This document shows, one piece after another, positions 33,444-45,673 of a stretch of DNA of 64,000 nt. Both the position numbers and the translations under genes were made by a program. Location of the stretch: the NCBI GenBank assembly GCA_013339765.2, contig CM023449.1, positions 38,115,678 through 38,179,677 on the forward strand, given 5' to 3'. The notes beneath the pieces were generated by a model. It saw nothing but the letters and a program-made list of their open reading frames with translations. It had not been told where the DNA came from and ran no database searches. The stretch comes from Haemaphysalis longicornis. Its lineage: Eukaryota > Arthropoda > Arachnida > Ixodida > Ixodidae. Position 1 is the stretch's first letter; every line of letters starts with the position of its first letter.

Positions 33444-34367
33444 ATGGAACAATACATTGACCTTGAAACGGCGATAATCTTGACAGTCACCCTCGTACGA
33501 AACCACGATAATGTTTTCGGACAAAGCGGAGTTGACACTGCGTGGTGCGAAACTATATATAGTTTGCCAAGCGAACACATTTATTATCACGCACCTGTGT
33601 CAATTTCGGTTTCACCTCTTTTGATAGGCTGCCGTTACACATGAAATGCACTTAGCGAAACCCTTATTTAAGATTCTCGTGAGTTCGCTTTGAAAGCAGA
33701 ACTCATGCGTTGTCAGTGCAGAAAAAGCTCTGGACCGCGCAGACGGAGTTGAAGAGGGGGTGACAGCACATGTCTGACTAATTAGAATAATTTTTATGCC
33801 TTGCGTTACAGGGTTTTTTTTTTTTTTTTTTTGAAGGGCTGAAATGAAAGTTCGTGAAATATAGCTCGCCCGAATACATAATTACACCCTAATTACACTA
33901 ATACACAAAAACGGTTGTCGTGAGATCATTTTTCAAACGGTGCACCGTTCCGAGAGAAGCGTCCTTGATGTTGAATCATGTTATGAGCGATCGACGCTTT
34001 TGTCGTACGCGACGTCATCATTTTCCTCACTTCCGCGGAAGAAATGCTGCAAGTTCTTGCTCCGTGTGTTCTATCCGAAGAGCTTGTGTCGGCACTGCCC
34101 GTGCATCGCACTTGTATAGCAGGGAACGCATATATCTCGCCGCGTACACGTTCACACGTGACAGTCCGTGAACGGTTGCGGATGTTCCGCGCATGCGTTC
34201 AGCTATTTGTAAGGCGGGTGCGAAGTTTCTTATGCTTATGACGTCAGTATGACGTCAGTGAACCACAAGCTTACCGAGGGTAGGTCTGCGTTCGGGTTCG
34301 CACTCGGGATCTGTGCTTGCTGTCTGTGAAGCTTTCTGACCACCAGACAGAAACCAGGTACTTTGCT
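33444..34367. other. No recognisable gene
   Basis: Intergenic; includes an 18-nt poly(T) tract near 33815. No supported feature. Confidence 0.4.
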
Positions 34368-34620
34368 GAATAAAGAGCAACCAGTTCGCGGAAGCAAGCT
34401 AAGCCCGTACGTCCGTTGCATCACCCCCTTTCCCTTTTAAATCCTTTTAAAAATTCCTTGTCCCTCCCCCCTTCCCTACCCCACCAAAGAAAAAAGAAAA
34501 ATGAAGTGGAGAACAATACCCGCTCCAGCAAGGCTACGGCAGGTTTAAAGCCAATATAAAATAAATGAAAGGGGCTAGAAGCCAGCCAAAGATTTTTAAA
34601 AAATAAAAGCCAATTTGCAG
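34368..34620 (+). repeat. Direct repeat, copy 1 of 2
   Basis: Shares with 35065-35280 the order GCAACCAGTTYGCGGA, AAGC(Y)CGT-CGTCCGTTRCATCACCCC, ACCCGCTCCAGC, AAGCTAYGGCAGGTT and AGCCAATA(T)AAAATAAAT. The copies are 0.7 kb apart in the same orientation. They could be diverged LTR-like ends of a degraded element; no coding core between them. Confidence 0.55.
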
Positions 34621-35064
34621 GGTAAAAAATCTACTTTTCACATTTCATATGCTCGGGCAGCAGCTACATAGAGCGTGAGAAGACAGTCGGCAATCAAGGA
34701 TGTGATTGAAAGTAAATAAAGAAAAACAGGTAGAAAATGTCCTAATTGTGAAGTGCAGTAGAAAAAAATGTGGTTAACAGCGTGGAAAAAGACAGAAAGG
34801 ACCGAATAGGGAGCAGTGAAAAAAACAAATACAGAAGGTGCTTCAATTATAAAAGTTCGCCACAAACGTCCGTTTAGAAGTAGCTGTTTTAAAATGAAAG
34901 TCCAGTTGGAGTATTTCCGTTCACGAGAATACCTAACTTCCAGCTTCACCCCACTAGCCACTGTCGATGCAAGCGCCTGGACCATCCCGAATGGCACTAA
35001 CGCTTTCTCAGACGCAGTAACTAAGAAAGCGTGTCATGACTAGACTGCAGAAACCAGCTGAATT

Positions 35065-35280
35065 TGCTAAGTAAACGGCAACCAGTTTGCGGATCACACT
35101 AAGCCGTCCGTTACATCACCCCCTTTTCCTTTATTATTCCTTTATTATTCCGTGTTCCCCATAATAAAAAAAACAGAAAATAATCGGGGAACGAAACCCG
35201 CTCCAGCCAAGCTATGGCAGGTTAACAGCCAATAAAAAATAAATTAAAAAGAGCGATAGCCCAAAAATATTTTTTTTGTA
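35065..35280 (+). repeat. Direct repeat, copy 2 of 2
   Basis: Partner of 34368-34620; see there. The intervening 445 bp shows no retroviral or transposase frame. Confidence 0.55.
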
Positions 35281-35765
35281 GAACCCCCTTTTCCTTATAC
35301 CTCACATCGTGGGCAGTTCCAATTTTTACTAAAATTCAGCTTCCTCTTTCGTTAACCTGCCACATGTGACACACCAGACGGCCGCCTCGATGCGAGCTTG
35401 CGACGGGCGTAAGAAAGTTCCCCACACACCCTTCTCACTCGCTACGACACCCTTCGGCTGTTTTCCTTATCGCAGCTGTCCGAGCGGAAATCTCGGCGGG
35501 CAATAAGGGCGTCTGACTCATTGTTTCGCTCTGAGCGAACGCCTCGAGGCTCCCTGCGAGTTACGACACTAAATGGAAGTCCTTGAGCAGCGAACCACTA
35601 GGCGCTTTCACACGCGGTGGCAGTTTCGGCCGCCCCAGTTTAGACCGGCGACATAAAACAAAAATTTACGCATCTCCACGAAGTGAATCATGACGAGTGG
35701 GCGAAGCGCTGGTGATCGTTCTAACCGTACATCACTCGTGAGAGTGCTTACTGCTGCTAAAACGA

Positions 35766-35829
35766 TTTCCAATCCAAAACAATTCAATTTAATCCAATCC
35801 ATTTCAATTCAATCCAATCCAATCCAATG
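35766..35829 (+). repeat. (AATCC)n-like microsatellite
   Basis: Irregular 5-10 bp repeats of AATCCAATCC and AATTCAATCC. Simple sequence. Confidence 0.8.
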
Positions 35830-36944
35830 CTCCTCGCGCATGCGCGGCACGGCTCTCCAGGAGCACACGCTCTCTCTCTAACCTTTTGTGAACCTTTTGT
35901 TCACAGATGTTTCGATTTACACGGTGCTGTGCCGTGAGCACGGACGCCGGACAAGCCTCGGCCTTAAGGTGCCTCGCCCCTAAAATAAATAAAAGAAACA
36001 GCGGCCGGTCTCGTAGTGAAATTACCAGCGGCCGTCAAGAAGCGCGCGTCAGCGGGCAGCTTGACGCGTATCAATTACAACGCGCAATTACCGCCATCAT
36101 TCTTGTTCGAGCCATAGAGAAATAAAAAATTCGCTCTACAAAGGGGCATATCCGCCGTTTGGAGGCCCATCTAAGGAATTATCCGCACGCTTTTTTTTTT
36201 TTTTTTGTCTGACTATAAGCGGTTTCACGCGAGCTATTTATATTTCTAAAGAGCCGTGTGCATTCGCTGGAAGATTCCGGAAGTGCGTTGACTCCGTTCG
36301 GCCGCCCTGCATAAACGAGTCGAAGCGGGTGAAGGATCGGCCGAAGAACAGACAAGCGGGTGATATGTCGTAATACTGGATTATTGCCTAATGCGGAATA
36401 AATACGTGTGGAAGGCGAATCAGGCGTAAACAAACTGTATAAATTGCAGCTTGTGATCAGACGAGAACCGGCGTATTCAGCATGGTACGGCCGATGGCCA
36501 AAAAAATGCAACTTGTAAGTGTGTAGTTGCATTCCCACTTCACTAAACGTCGAACTGATTAACAGAAGCAAGAATGATGCGCAGTGTTCCGTACATGGCA
36601 TTTAACTTCTGTTACATTGGTGAAAGCGTCCCAGCTGCCGACCTCCGTCGTGTCGTGGTAGCGTGGTGAATGAGAGGTTGGCAGGGGAGTTGCCTCCGTT
36701 TCGACGACTCAAAATGCATGGCGAGTAGAGAACAGCGATGATACAGCAAGCAGCACACGGGCGCGCTTACAACTCTAACGGGCAGAGAAACGCTCCCAAG
36801 AGCCAGGGGCGCACTGTGACTGATTCGCGGAGAGACGAGCTTTTATAACCAGAAATCACAACGGTCCACAAGCATCCAGCGTGTTGAGCACGGCCCCAAA
36901 AAGTGCAAACACAAAACACCCATCCAGAGGAGAGCGCACAGGGG

Positions 36945-37000
36945 AGGCAGATGGGGGGGGGGTGTGTGGGGGGGGGGGGGGGGGGGGGGGGGGTAGGTAA
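36945..37000. repeat. Poly(G) tract
   Basis: Nearly uninterrupted G run (ten G, tgtgtg, then more than 30 G), followed by further ggggtaaggggggg. Likely polymorphic and able to form G-quadruplex on the plus strand. Confidence 0.9.
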
Positions 37001-37386
37001 GTATGACCACGGGGTAAGGGGGGGTTCCGTAAGGTAAGGGTATGACCACGCGTGTGTTTTCACAATAATGGCAGCCGAAGAACTCTCACGTTACCTTATA
37101 AAAGCTGTTTACTTTCAGTCCCAGAAAGGTGGGGATCGACCAGAAGCACGCTGTTGTGAGAAACACGTTATTACATAATTTTAAATTTTCCATCTATTTC
37201 GCAGCTTGTCCTTTTTCTACTTTTCCTCGTAAATAACGTGCGCAGCACCGATCAGAACAGCCGCGCAAAAAATAGTTTCAGAATAGACAATATTAAGTTT
37301 ATAAATTCATAGGCATTTGTTACATTTCTTCTCCATGAATCTTATAAATTCTTACACATGGGAAGAGGCCGGGAGTTGGCCGTGGG

Positions 37387-37443
37387 TGGGGGGGGGGGGG
37401 CGCTGCGGTAAGACTTCGCCCCCCCCCCCCCCCCCCCCCCCCC
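37387..37443. repeat. Facing poly(G) and poly(C) tracts
   Basis: A run of about 12 G, then 19-20 bp of mixed sequence, then about 28 C on the same strand. The two can pair as a stem, and both are error-prone for sequencing. The Pro- or Gly-rich frames read through them are artefacts of composition. Confidence 0.85.
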
Positions 37444-38410
37444 TTAAATCTAGAACCCTGCGCACGCCTATGCCCACCAAAAGTCCCGTCATAGAAGTCC
37501 CCGCACGCTATGCCGTAGAGGGTGGGAACGGAGGAGTCCAACGTACGTTAGAGTCAACACACACACAAGCGAAATCACTTTTGAAGAGCCGGAGAGGCGA
37601 TCTGTCAGACACACGCCGCCGTGAACGGCCGCTCCGGCAGGCTCCGGCATATTCGAGGTGGCACTGGCCGCGCCGTGTTCTCGAAGTCCAATGAGCGCAG
37701 CAAGTGGCCTTCCTCCCTCAGCACGAGTGCTATGCGGGAAGTATCAAGGCGCGCCGTCGAGCAATGCGCTGTCGAAGTCCGCGCGCCGCGTCAACACCCG
37801 CACACACACACACACAGTCGATTGGTAACACTGCTTTGCCACATTCTATCTGGGCCTCTGCATGCCTACTTGACCACTCACGCCATCAGAGTGACGGCCA
37901 CATGGTGACGTTAAACCGAAACAATCTTTTTTTTTTGTGTATCGAAATTTCGGTGTTGGTACGCGAAACAACCAGGGGCAGTGTGGGCCACGCATCCGGT
38001 GTTCAGTCGCTGTCTATTTGTAGATGATCGTACTCACACGCGCAGATTGATTTCTTTTGCCGGTGATGGCGACTTTCCGACAACCCGGAAAACGAATGCG
38101 AGAGGAGTTTTTTACCATCTGAAAACGCTGCTTGCACGGAACCGCAAGCACAGAAGAAATTGGAGTCGCAGCCTGTTTTTTGCGAAAGCACAGCCCAATG
38201 CAAGTTCCGCCGAACACACGTCCCTTTCGTACGAACCTTCCCACTGAGGCGACTCTGGACTCCCTCTTGGGGTCATGTCCGGGTCTTCAGTCAACCCGAG
38301 CTCGCCATGAGAGGGGACTGGGCTATCACCCCGAACGACTATCTGACCTTTGCCGCTGGACGCACGGTCGCCAGTACCGGCCTTTTCTAACCTCATTGTG
38401 CAAACTGGAG

Positions 38411-38697
38411 CATACTCGGGTGCCTCGTCACTGCAGCCGGATATTTCCGCGCGGCGCAAGTAGTGCGTTACTGGGAACATTTTGAACATGGCGCAAGCCC
38501 TTTCCGTGATTTTTTGAACTTAGTATGCTTAAAGGCTACTGCAGCGACGACAAACAAACGTGAGAAAGGGCACACGATATCACGCATTCATAGCAATCTT
38601 CTTTCAAAACGCGCGCCCATTGACCTACGGGTCCGTCGGTTAGGCGGAGTGATACCGTACATGAGCTATTGTCGTTCTTTAATTGTTTTCGGGTATA
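38411..38697 (+). mobile_element. 327-bp MITE family, copy 3 (shortened)
   Basis: Carries the family body (GCCGGATATTTCCGCGCGGCG, GGGAACATTTTGAACATGGCG, GATATCACGCATTCATAGCAA, CGGTTAGGCGGAGTGATAC) and ends atactcggg..cgggtata. About 40 bp shorter than copies 1 and 2. Confidence 0.75.
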
Positions 38698-38934
38698 GTC
38701 AATTTAATTTGTTTATGCAGTACTCGGAAAATAGTAAGGAAATTAGCCATCGAGGAAAACCAGTCTCGGTAAGAGCGGTAGATTAACGCACCGTGCTCTA
38801 GCGAACAACAGCTTCCGAGTAATCAATACTGACGACTTCTGCAACCAAACTTGCAGCTCTAAACGCAGCCAATAAAGAAGGTCGCTGACGTGGCAAGTGT
38901 AGTCAGAAATGATTGCAGCGCTAGTTTCCGTTCT

Positions 38935-40340
38935 TATTAACCTCCTCGCTATACGTCTCTGACCTGGACGCAAAATGGCGACACGGAGCCTATTACGGGT
39001 TAATCGCCCCCCTAACCGATTACCCCCAGGCTGCCGACCAAGCAGAGACGTTCACACTCGGACGGAAATGGTATATTTCGGGTAGGTCATCGTTCCAAGA
39101 ATTACGGGCGATAATTAAGGCGGAGGAAATACGGGCGATAACTGCCCGTAAACGGCTGTCAATAATCGGTTGTCGAATATACCCGTTACGTCGAAGTCAT
39201 ACTATTTCCATCCTTGTACTTCGTATAGACTGTATAGTGCATCCCGACGTTCGCAACATCTAAGTTGCTCGAATTTGTACACCTTGGATTTGTAAAACCG
39301 AAAATGTCGCTAGTTGGAGGGTATTCATCGCCACAGCTTCGTTCTCTCTTCCTTAACCGTCGCTAGTGCCTTTTCGTGTACGAGGTGTAATTTGGCCCCG
39401 CGGCATCACGTGAGTGCCACATTTGTTTGTATTAGTTAATGCCACATTTGAAAATCAGCACGAATTTTCCATTTCCTTGCTTCGCGAGAGTTAATGGCAG
39501 CGGTGTTCTGGCGGACCAACCTCTTGACGTTAACGCCTGCAGCGGAACTTTCCATGAAGTCAGAAGATAACGCTACGGGGTGCCCAAAAAAGGACGAATG
39601 GAAAACTGTGTTCATGGGGGATTTACCGGAGTTTAAAGAAAAGACGATTCTGCGAGGCGGTACGGTGAAAGCGGAGGATAACGGGAATGGCGGAAGGCCG
39701 TGCACGGAAATTTCGGATTACCCCCTAATGAAACCGCTAAAATGGCATTGGCGTTACCAGTTATAGAGCTCCTTCCCCTACTTGCTTGCTGTTTGCTTGC
39801 TGTTTGCTTGTTGAAAAAGTTTGTCAGGCTCGCTTGTGCAAAGTATCGCTGATTTTTCGTTTCGATTTTTTTGAGCTGGTCTCCTTCCACTTGATCAGTT
39901 CCCGTATCGGGCAGATATGACGACTTCTCCCTTGTGCCGATTCTGCAAAAGAAACTGAGCATCTGGGTCATTTCTTCTTTTTTTTTTTTTCCAGCGGTTC
40001 TCTAATCATCGAAGAAATCTGCTAGAGGCTCCTGCGACGCCTTGTATTGCCAACTGCCTCGAACAGTGCTTTCTCTTTTTGAGGGGCATAAAGCTGGACC
40101 ACTGTCATAGGGATGGGTGTTACGTCGTTTACACCCATTCCACAGACGGCTCGAATGCCGCGCTAAAGCTATTCAGATCGGGTGGACTACATCTTTGGTA
40201 TTTCTGCTCCTATCGACTTTTTTTTTTTTCTCTCCACCAAACTGACTAAACCCTCACCTCTCCTCATCTAATTGGTTTCCATGACTAACTTCTTTTTGGT
40301 CAATCCCACTAAGTGGGTATACGCCATTACCCGATAGAAC
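38935..40340 (+). repeat. 5' flank of array unit A
   Basis: About 1.4 kb that recurs ahead of the other copies: 42657-43440 (B), 47165-48343 (C) and 55385-56290 plus pieces to 60380 (E). Landmarks are GCAAAATGGCGACA, CGGACGGAAATGGTATATTTC, GGCGCTAGTTGGAGG / GTCGCTAGTTGGAGG, TTTGGCCCCGCGGC and CTAATCATCGAAGAA. A 90-codon frame at 39494-39766 is open here but broken in C, so it is probably not a gene. The flank may hold the promoter of the anillin-like copy. Confidence 0.8.
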
Positions 40341-41907
40341 CAGAAAACAAGAAAAGAGGTGGAGGAAGAAGAAGAAGAAAACCGAGCGGCGACGCACGCA
40401 CCGACCAGCGCGAGACTGCGCGTTCCACGGAGCCGAATAGTTGTGTACGAGCGTGACTCCGAGGCCAACCCCGGAGCTGGTGGCGAAATGCCGCCTGAAG
40501 AACCGCAGGAGGCTCGTGTCTACAAAGCAGCACGTTGACATAAGAACAGCTGCTTTTCGGAGCAAAGACAGGCACCGACGACGAGACCCTGCCGCGTGCT
40601 CCGGAAGAGAGACAGACGCCCACCGCCTGTGCCGGAGCACTGCGTGTTCTTCAGACGCCGGCCCAGATCGCTACCACAGAAGCTCGACGCAGCAGCCCTG
40701 GCTCTCGGCATCCCCGAGGTGAGGCTGCCTCGCAAAGTGCGATGGAAGGAATGGACGAAAACACGCGCGACAGGAATGGTTCGAGCTACGAGAAGCCAGA
40801 ACCGGGCTCTACTGCCGAGGAAGTAGGCGCAACCCCGCCTTCCGTAGCGGAAGACAAGAAGCTGCCACTTCCCATCGAGGCGGTCGAAGCGCTGAAAGCG
40901 AGCTGAATTCGCGCATCTTCAGACGATGAAGAAAGCAAGCAAGGCCCTCGACCACTGCCAGGCCTCAGAGTGGTTCAGTGGCACCAGGAGGCGGAGAAGA
41001 TTCTTCGCATTGCAACGCAAGGGCCACGGCTCAGAAGCCCCGGAACTTCCTGCCGGCCTGTTGCACTACTTCGTCCTGCTGTTTCAGCCCAACGCCTCCG
41101 TGCACGCGTAACCGCTGGTGTCGAGCGACGATCTGACGAGTAAGAACGGGCGCACCTGCCTAGACTTCGAGGTAGACATCCAGTTCTCTCCACTTCACGA
41201 GAACTGTGATGTAAAGGCGGACTTCTGTGCACTCATGGCCACAAGGCGAGGAGTGTTTCACAAGAAGTGTCCCAAGAAGAAAGAAAAGACGAAGACAGAC
41301 GTCATCCCTAGCCAAGAAAGTAGATTGCCCATGTCTAAAGCCCCTAGAGTCAGTTCCCGGCGAAACCGGCAGTGTTGCCTCATCGTTATTTAGGATTCTG
41401 GGATTCTTCCGTCTGAACGCGTCACCTGCGGTGAATGTGTCTTTGCTGTGACCAAGACGGCATGTTGCTCCTGCTACGAACACAGGGCTCCCGTAGACAG
41501 CCGGCGGGTTGCGTACTACAGCCTCCATGCACCGAGGACATCCGACCTTACCCGAGCGGAAAAACGGCAAAGAAGGCACCACGTCTGCACCACGCCCCTG
41601 GTGTTTGCTTGCAGAAGGCCGCCTGTTCCCTTGGTCGCCGACCGACTGGTTGAACTGACGCCGTTCACCACGGACCGTGTGTCGCGCCATTTGTGAACCC
41701 CGAGTGCCACCCCGAAACTACACCTTGGAGATCATCGCTAAAGGAGATCGAGATTGCTGGCGCCTTGACGAACCCATTACCAGCCTCCAGGCTGGGCTGG
41801 AGCTAGATACACAATGGACCATGGAACAAGAGCGCCTCGCCCTCCCCTTTCACCAGGATCCCTCGCACAATCTCCTTCTCTTCGAACTCCGCTGAATCTC
41901 CAATAAA
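40341..41907 (+). pseudogene. Anillin-like copy A (degenerate)
   Basis: Shares its sequence with copies B-E. The ATG that opens MPPEE in the other copies is present at 40488, but indels in the N-terminal part, near 40525 and 40895, and a stop at 41109 (TAA where copy C has TCA) break the frame. The anillin homology domain is recognisable from KKASKALDHCQASEWF to DFEVDIQFSPLHENCDVKAD. The PH region follows out of frame (CLLAEGRLFPW near 41605; NYTLEI near 41714). AATAAA at 41902. No introns. It shares with copy C a 4-bp insertion near 41297 that truncates the frame before the PH domain. Confidence 0.7.
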
Positions 41908-42540
41908 AACAGTTTTCTACTCGGCCTTTTTTGGTGCCCCGTAGCAATATCAGTTACCAATCCCTTCACCTAATGGTAACTCTCCCCCCTCCCTTTTTTT
42001 TTATTGTGTTGATAGCTGTGGGCAGCGAAGAAACGGTATTTTGTGTAACATAGATCGGTCGCTCCTTCAATAAAAATGACGAATTTGTCCGTACTAAACC
42101 CCCCCACCATTTTTGCAGAGAGAGAGAGAGAGAGAGAATAAGCATTTGCGAGAATAACTTCGAGCGCACTGGTGCATGATGGAGAGAGCATGCACCGGCC
42201 CGGAGGGGAGGGGGGCGTCCTCTTGCCCGCGGGATGGCTTGGTCAGCAAACTCGTGCCCTCTCTATCAGCATGCGCTGGGTCGAGAGGTCCGAACCTTCA
42301 CCACTTGCTGTGGCCCTGCCTCGCCTTGAGGCCGACGAGACTGCGGCACCTTGCGGCGACGGCCCTCCGCGTAGACGACGCCTCCGCATACGCCGCATGG
42401 ATACATGGGCGCCATCATCGTTCACTCCTTGACTTCATCCGCGAAGCGAGCATTTTAATTTTCATCTAATCACCATCAACTCATACCCCCCATACATATG
42501 CCGGCAAAATAAACGTTCATAAAAAAAATCACGCCGGGTG
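41908..42540 (+). repeat. 3' flank of array unit A
   Basis: Runs collinear with 49984-50418 after copy C: TTTTGGTGCCCCGTAGCAAT, TGTGGGCAGCGAAGAAACGG, ATAGATCGGTCGCTCCTTCA, a (GA)n run (42117-42139), CACCGGCCCGGAGGGGAGG and GGATGGCTTGGTCAGCAAAC. The C version breaks off at a palindrome (50419-50448) where this one continues. Confidence 0.8.
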
Positions 42541-42656
42541 CGCGGGAAAAGCAGATGAGGTGGCCATTCGAAAAAGCACCTCCCCCTCTCCCGTGGCAAC
42601 TCCCCCTCCGCCGTGGCGACTCTAGCCCGAAACAAAGTGATGTTTCCCGTTCCGAT

Positions 42657-43440
42657 AAACTCCTCGCTACGTCTGTAATCTCAACGCAAAATGGCGACAG
42701 GGTGCCTATTACGGGGTAATTGCTTCCCTAGCCGATTAACCTGTGGCTGCCAACCAGGCAGGGACGTTCACACTCGGACGGAAATGGTATATTTCAGATA
42801 GGCTAACTCAACTAATTAGCACCGCTCATCGTTGCAACTATTGCGGCATAGACACGAAACTCGGTCCTATCTGAGACGAAGGAACTACGGGCAATAATTG
42901 CTGGTAAACGGCTTCCAGTAATCGGTCTTCGACTACCGATTACCTCGATACCGTTACGTTGAAGTCATACTATCTATCCTTGTACTGTGTAAGAACTGCA
43001 GGAGTGCTTCCCGACCTATGCAACATCAAACTTGCTAGGATTTGTACACCTTTGATTTGTAAACCGAAAACGGCGCTAGTTGGAGAGAATTCATCGCCAC
43101 GGCTTCAGTCTCTCTTTCTCAATAGTCGGCAGTGTCTTTTCGTGTGCGAGGTATTATTTGGCCCCGCGGCCGTGACTGACATTTGTTTGTGTTACAGTTA
43201 CTGCCCCATTTGAAAATCGGCACGACTTTTACATCTGCTTGCTTCGCGAGAGTTGGCAGCGGTGTTGTGCAGGACCAAGCTCTTGACATTAACACCTGCA
43301 GCGAAACTTGCCATGAAGTCAGAAGATCAGTCAGTCCCCCTTGTGGGTATGTTTAATACCCTAAGAACAAGAACAACAACAACAAGAATAGAAAGGAGAA
43401 TGAGGAGTAGAGGAAGACGAAGAAAACCGAGCGGGGACAC
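42657..43440 (+). repeat. 5' flank and N-terminal stub of array unit B
   Basis: Starts like the 38935 flank (CTCGCTACGTCTGTAATCTC, CGCAAAATGGCGACAGG). The part corresponding to 39570-40300 of unit A is missing. It resumes at about 43325 with CCCCCTTGTGGGTATG and the AAGAACAACAACAAGAATAG / GAGGAGTAGAGGAAGACG stretch that lies just before copy E's coding part, up to accgagcgggg. There the LINE interrupts it. Confidence 0.75.
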
Positions 43441-45673
43441 TTTTCTGTTTAATAGAATTTTTTTTTTTGTTCACAGCAAGCTTTGTCCTTTCCAGTATAC
43501 AGTCAAACCCGCGGCGTTCCTCGGGGCTCTGTTTTTCCCCGTGCTTTTTAATGTTCTGATGAGCCCCATTCCAATACACCCAGACGTTAAGCTGTACGTT
43601 TACGCCGACGACATCGCTTTCTTTGCATCAGCCAGAGACATTCTTCATTGTTCCGACGTCTTCAGACCTACATATGCGCCCTAGAGGCTTAGCTAGATGG
43701 TATATGCTTGAATGTGGACAAATCTGCTCTCCTTGTCTTTCCGGTGGATGGCCCAGTCTCCATTTCTCTTATTTACCGCCAGAAAACCATTCCCCAGGTC
43801 AATTTTCTAAAATACCTAGAAATAATATACGAACACACTTTAAATTGGTGTCCGCACATTGACTACATTGCTTCTAAAGGTGCGCGGTCTGTTTCGCTAT
43901 TGAGGAGCCTTAGTCACAAGAAATTTGGTATGCGCCGTGACACCTTATTACTGATTTACCGAATGTACGTCCGATTAATCCTTGAGTTTGGATGTGCGCT
44001 CTTCTCAGGAAGCGCACATTACAAACTTCGGCCGCTGGTAACGCTAGAACGACAAGCCCTCAGACTATGTCTGCGTCTTTCACGATATGTGCAAATAAAC
44101 GTTTTATACGTGGAAGCTCGAATCCCTCACTAGTCTCCCGCCTGCACGCCCTCACTGTTGATGCATTCCTAAGAGTTATGGCGTCGCCAATATCCAGACC
44201 GCAGACTGCCTTTGTAACAAGGCCGTCGTTGTTTTTCAGCAGCCCATGGCCCCGGTTCAAACACCCGCAAGTGATATTCGTACAATCCTTACTAGATCCG
44301 TTACGTGTGGCCCTATTACCGTACCTAATCGTTATGCCACGTCCTTAAGTGTAGCTTTCGATGAAATTTTCCCCGGGAATGCTAAATTGCTCCCGTCGAA
44401 TAATCTTATCCGGCCTTTTGCAGGATCTCCTTACAGGTTTCCCTTCTCATGTCATTATTGCCACTGATGCCTCCATCCGAAAAGAGAAGGCAGGCGTGCG
44501 TATTGTTTCTCCCGATTTAGATTGGGCCCTTTACCTCCTCCTACCTGACTTCACTAGTTCTTTTCATGCAGAATACTTGGCAATTATTCTAGCCCTTCAA
44601 AAGTTAGATTCTGCTAAACAACATGTAATAGTGTTTACTGACTCTCTCAGTTTGCACTGCTCCTTCGTCCCCAAATACATCTCCTCTACGTCGAGCCCTT
44701 AACTATTTATTGCCTACATCAGTACGAGAACTTCGTTTGGTGTGGGTGCCTGGACACGCTGGCATCTGGATTAACGAATCGGCAGATACGTTGGCGGCAC
44801 TTGCATTGTATGGCCCAGTGGTGGAAATCCTGCCGCCCATACATTTCCTCACTTCGGCACGTTTTTGTAGATTAGGCCTCCTACAAAGCATGGCTGAAAC
44901 TGCGTGCGTAGGTTCAGAGCTTGAGCACCTCCGGCACTCATGGAAGTGCCGGATTAGTCAATCACGAGAATGTGAAGTTAGCCTAACTATCGCTGTGGCG
45001 TACCAAATTTAAATTATTATTTGCACCGCTGTGATCTGGGCCCCTCACCCCTTTGTGCATTTTGCAATGAATCAGAGACAATAGAGAATTTTTTCCTCTT
45101 CTGCCCACGGTTCACCTCCACACGAAAAAGATATCTGGAAAACACTTTTAATCACTTGGCGCACCCAATCTCTGTTCCTCTAATATTGTCATTCGCGGCG
45201 AAAGTCCTGGGTTTTTGCCGCGGGGATCTTTGCCGCGCTACTCATTTCGGAATCTCGCCGTCTACCGTGTTACCACTAGATCAAGATGGCGGGCTGCTCT
45301 ATAAAACACGTCAGCGCCTGTACTCACTGCCTTCCCGCTCACTGCCTCTCCTTCACTGTCGTATCTTCTTGCTTTATTTCTTTACGTACTTTTCACGGCT
45401 GTCCTTCTGTCTATCCTTTCCTTATTCATTAGTGTTAATTTTATAGTTCTTGGTGTGTCCTCTCTGCTGCCGCACCTCATTATCTGGAAGCCTACTTACT
45501 ATCTTTTTTATTCCCGTTTATATACACTTCTTTCCTAACCGAGTACTTCGTGCATTCACTTTACTTCTTTTAATCCCGAGTCCAGTTTTTTTTTCTCACA
45601 GTTAGCACCCCTTTCCTGGCCAATCCCCCTGAGTAGATATGAGCCATTCTTTTGGCACCAACCAACCAACCAA
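43441..45673 (+). mobile_element. I-group-like LINE inserted in copy B
   Basis: 5'-truncated in the reverse transcriptase palm. RGVPRGSV (43515 region) and, after a frameshift, PVLFNVLMSPIP and YVYADDIAFFAS, which carries the catalytic A-D-D. Next is the thumb region, LLRSLSHKKFGMRRDTLLLI. The RNase H domain reads IIATDAS (D), FHAEYLAI (E), FTDSLS (D) and WVPGHAGIWINESADTLA (D), so all four acidic residues are kept. A cysteine tail reads CAFCNESETIENFFLFC. Several frameshifts disable it. The 3' end is an (ACCA)n run, and unit B resumes at acacgcaccgac. The same LINE 3' end sits at the same site in copy D. Confidence 0.8.

Noticed and set aside
36767..37063. Proline-rich minus-strand frames
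   Set aside because: They are translation of the poly(G) tract.
32040..38410. Upstream exon with the first PDZ domain of the NHERF gene
   Set aside because: I looked for GLGF/GYGF plus the downstream PDZ pattern on the minus strand and saw none; first exons are probably outside the window.
39494..39766. 90-codon frame in the unit A 5' flank, seemingly conserved in other units
   Set aside because: In unit C one A is missing from the CCCAAAAAAGG run, in B the region is deleted, and in E it stops early, so it does not behave as a conserved protein.
42172..42469. Overlapping ~90-codon frames in the unit A 3' flank
   Set aside because: The matching part of unit C breaks off at the palindrome and no frame is shared between the units.
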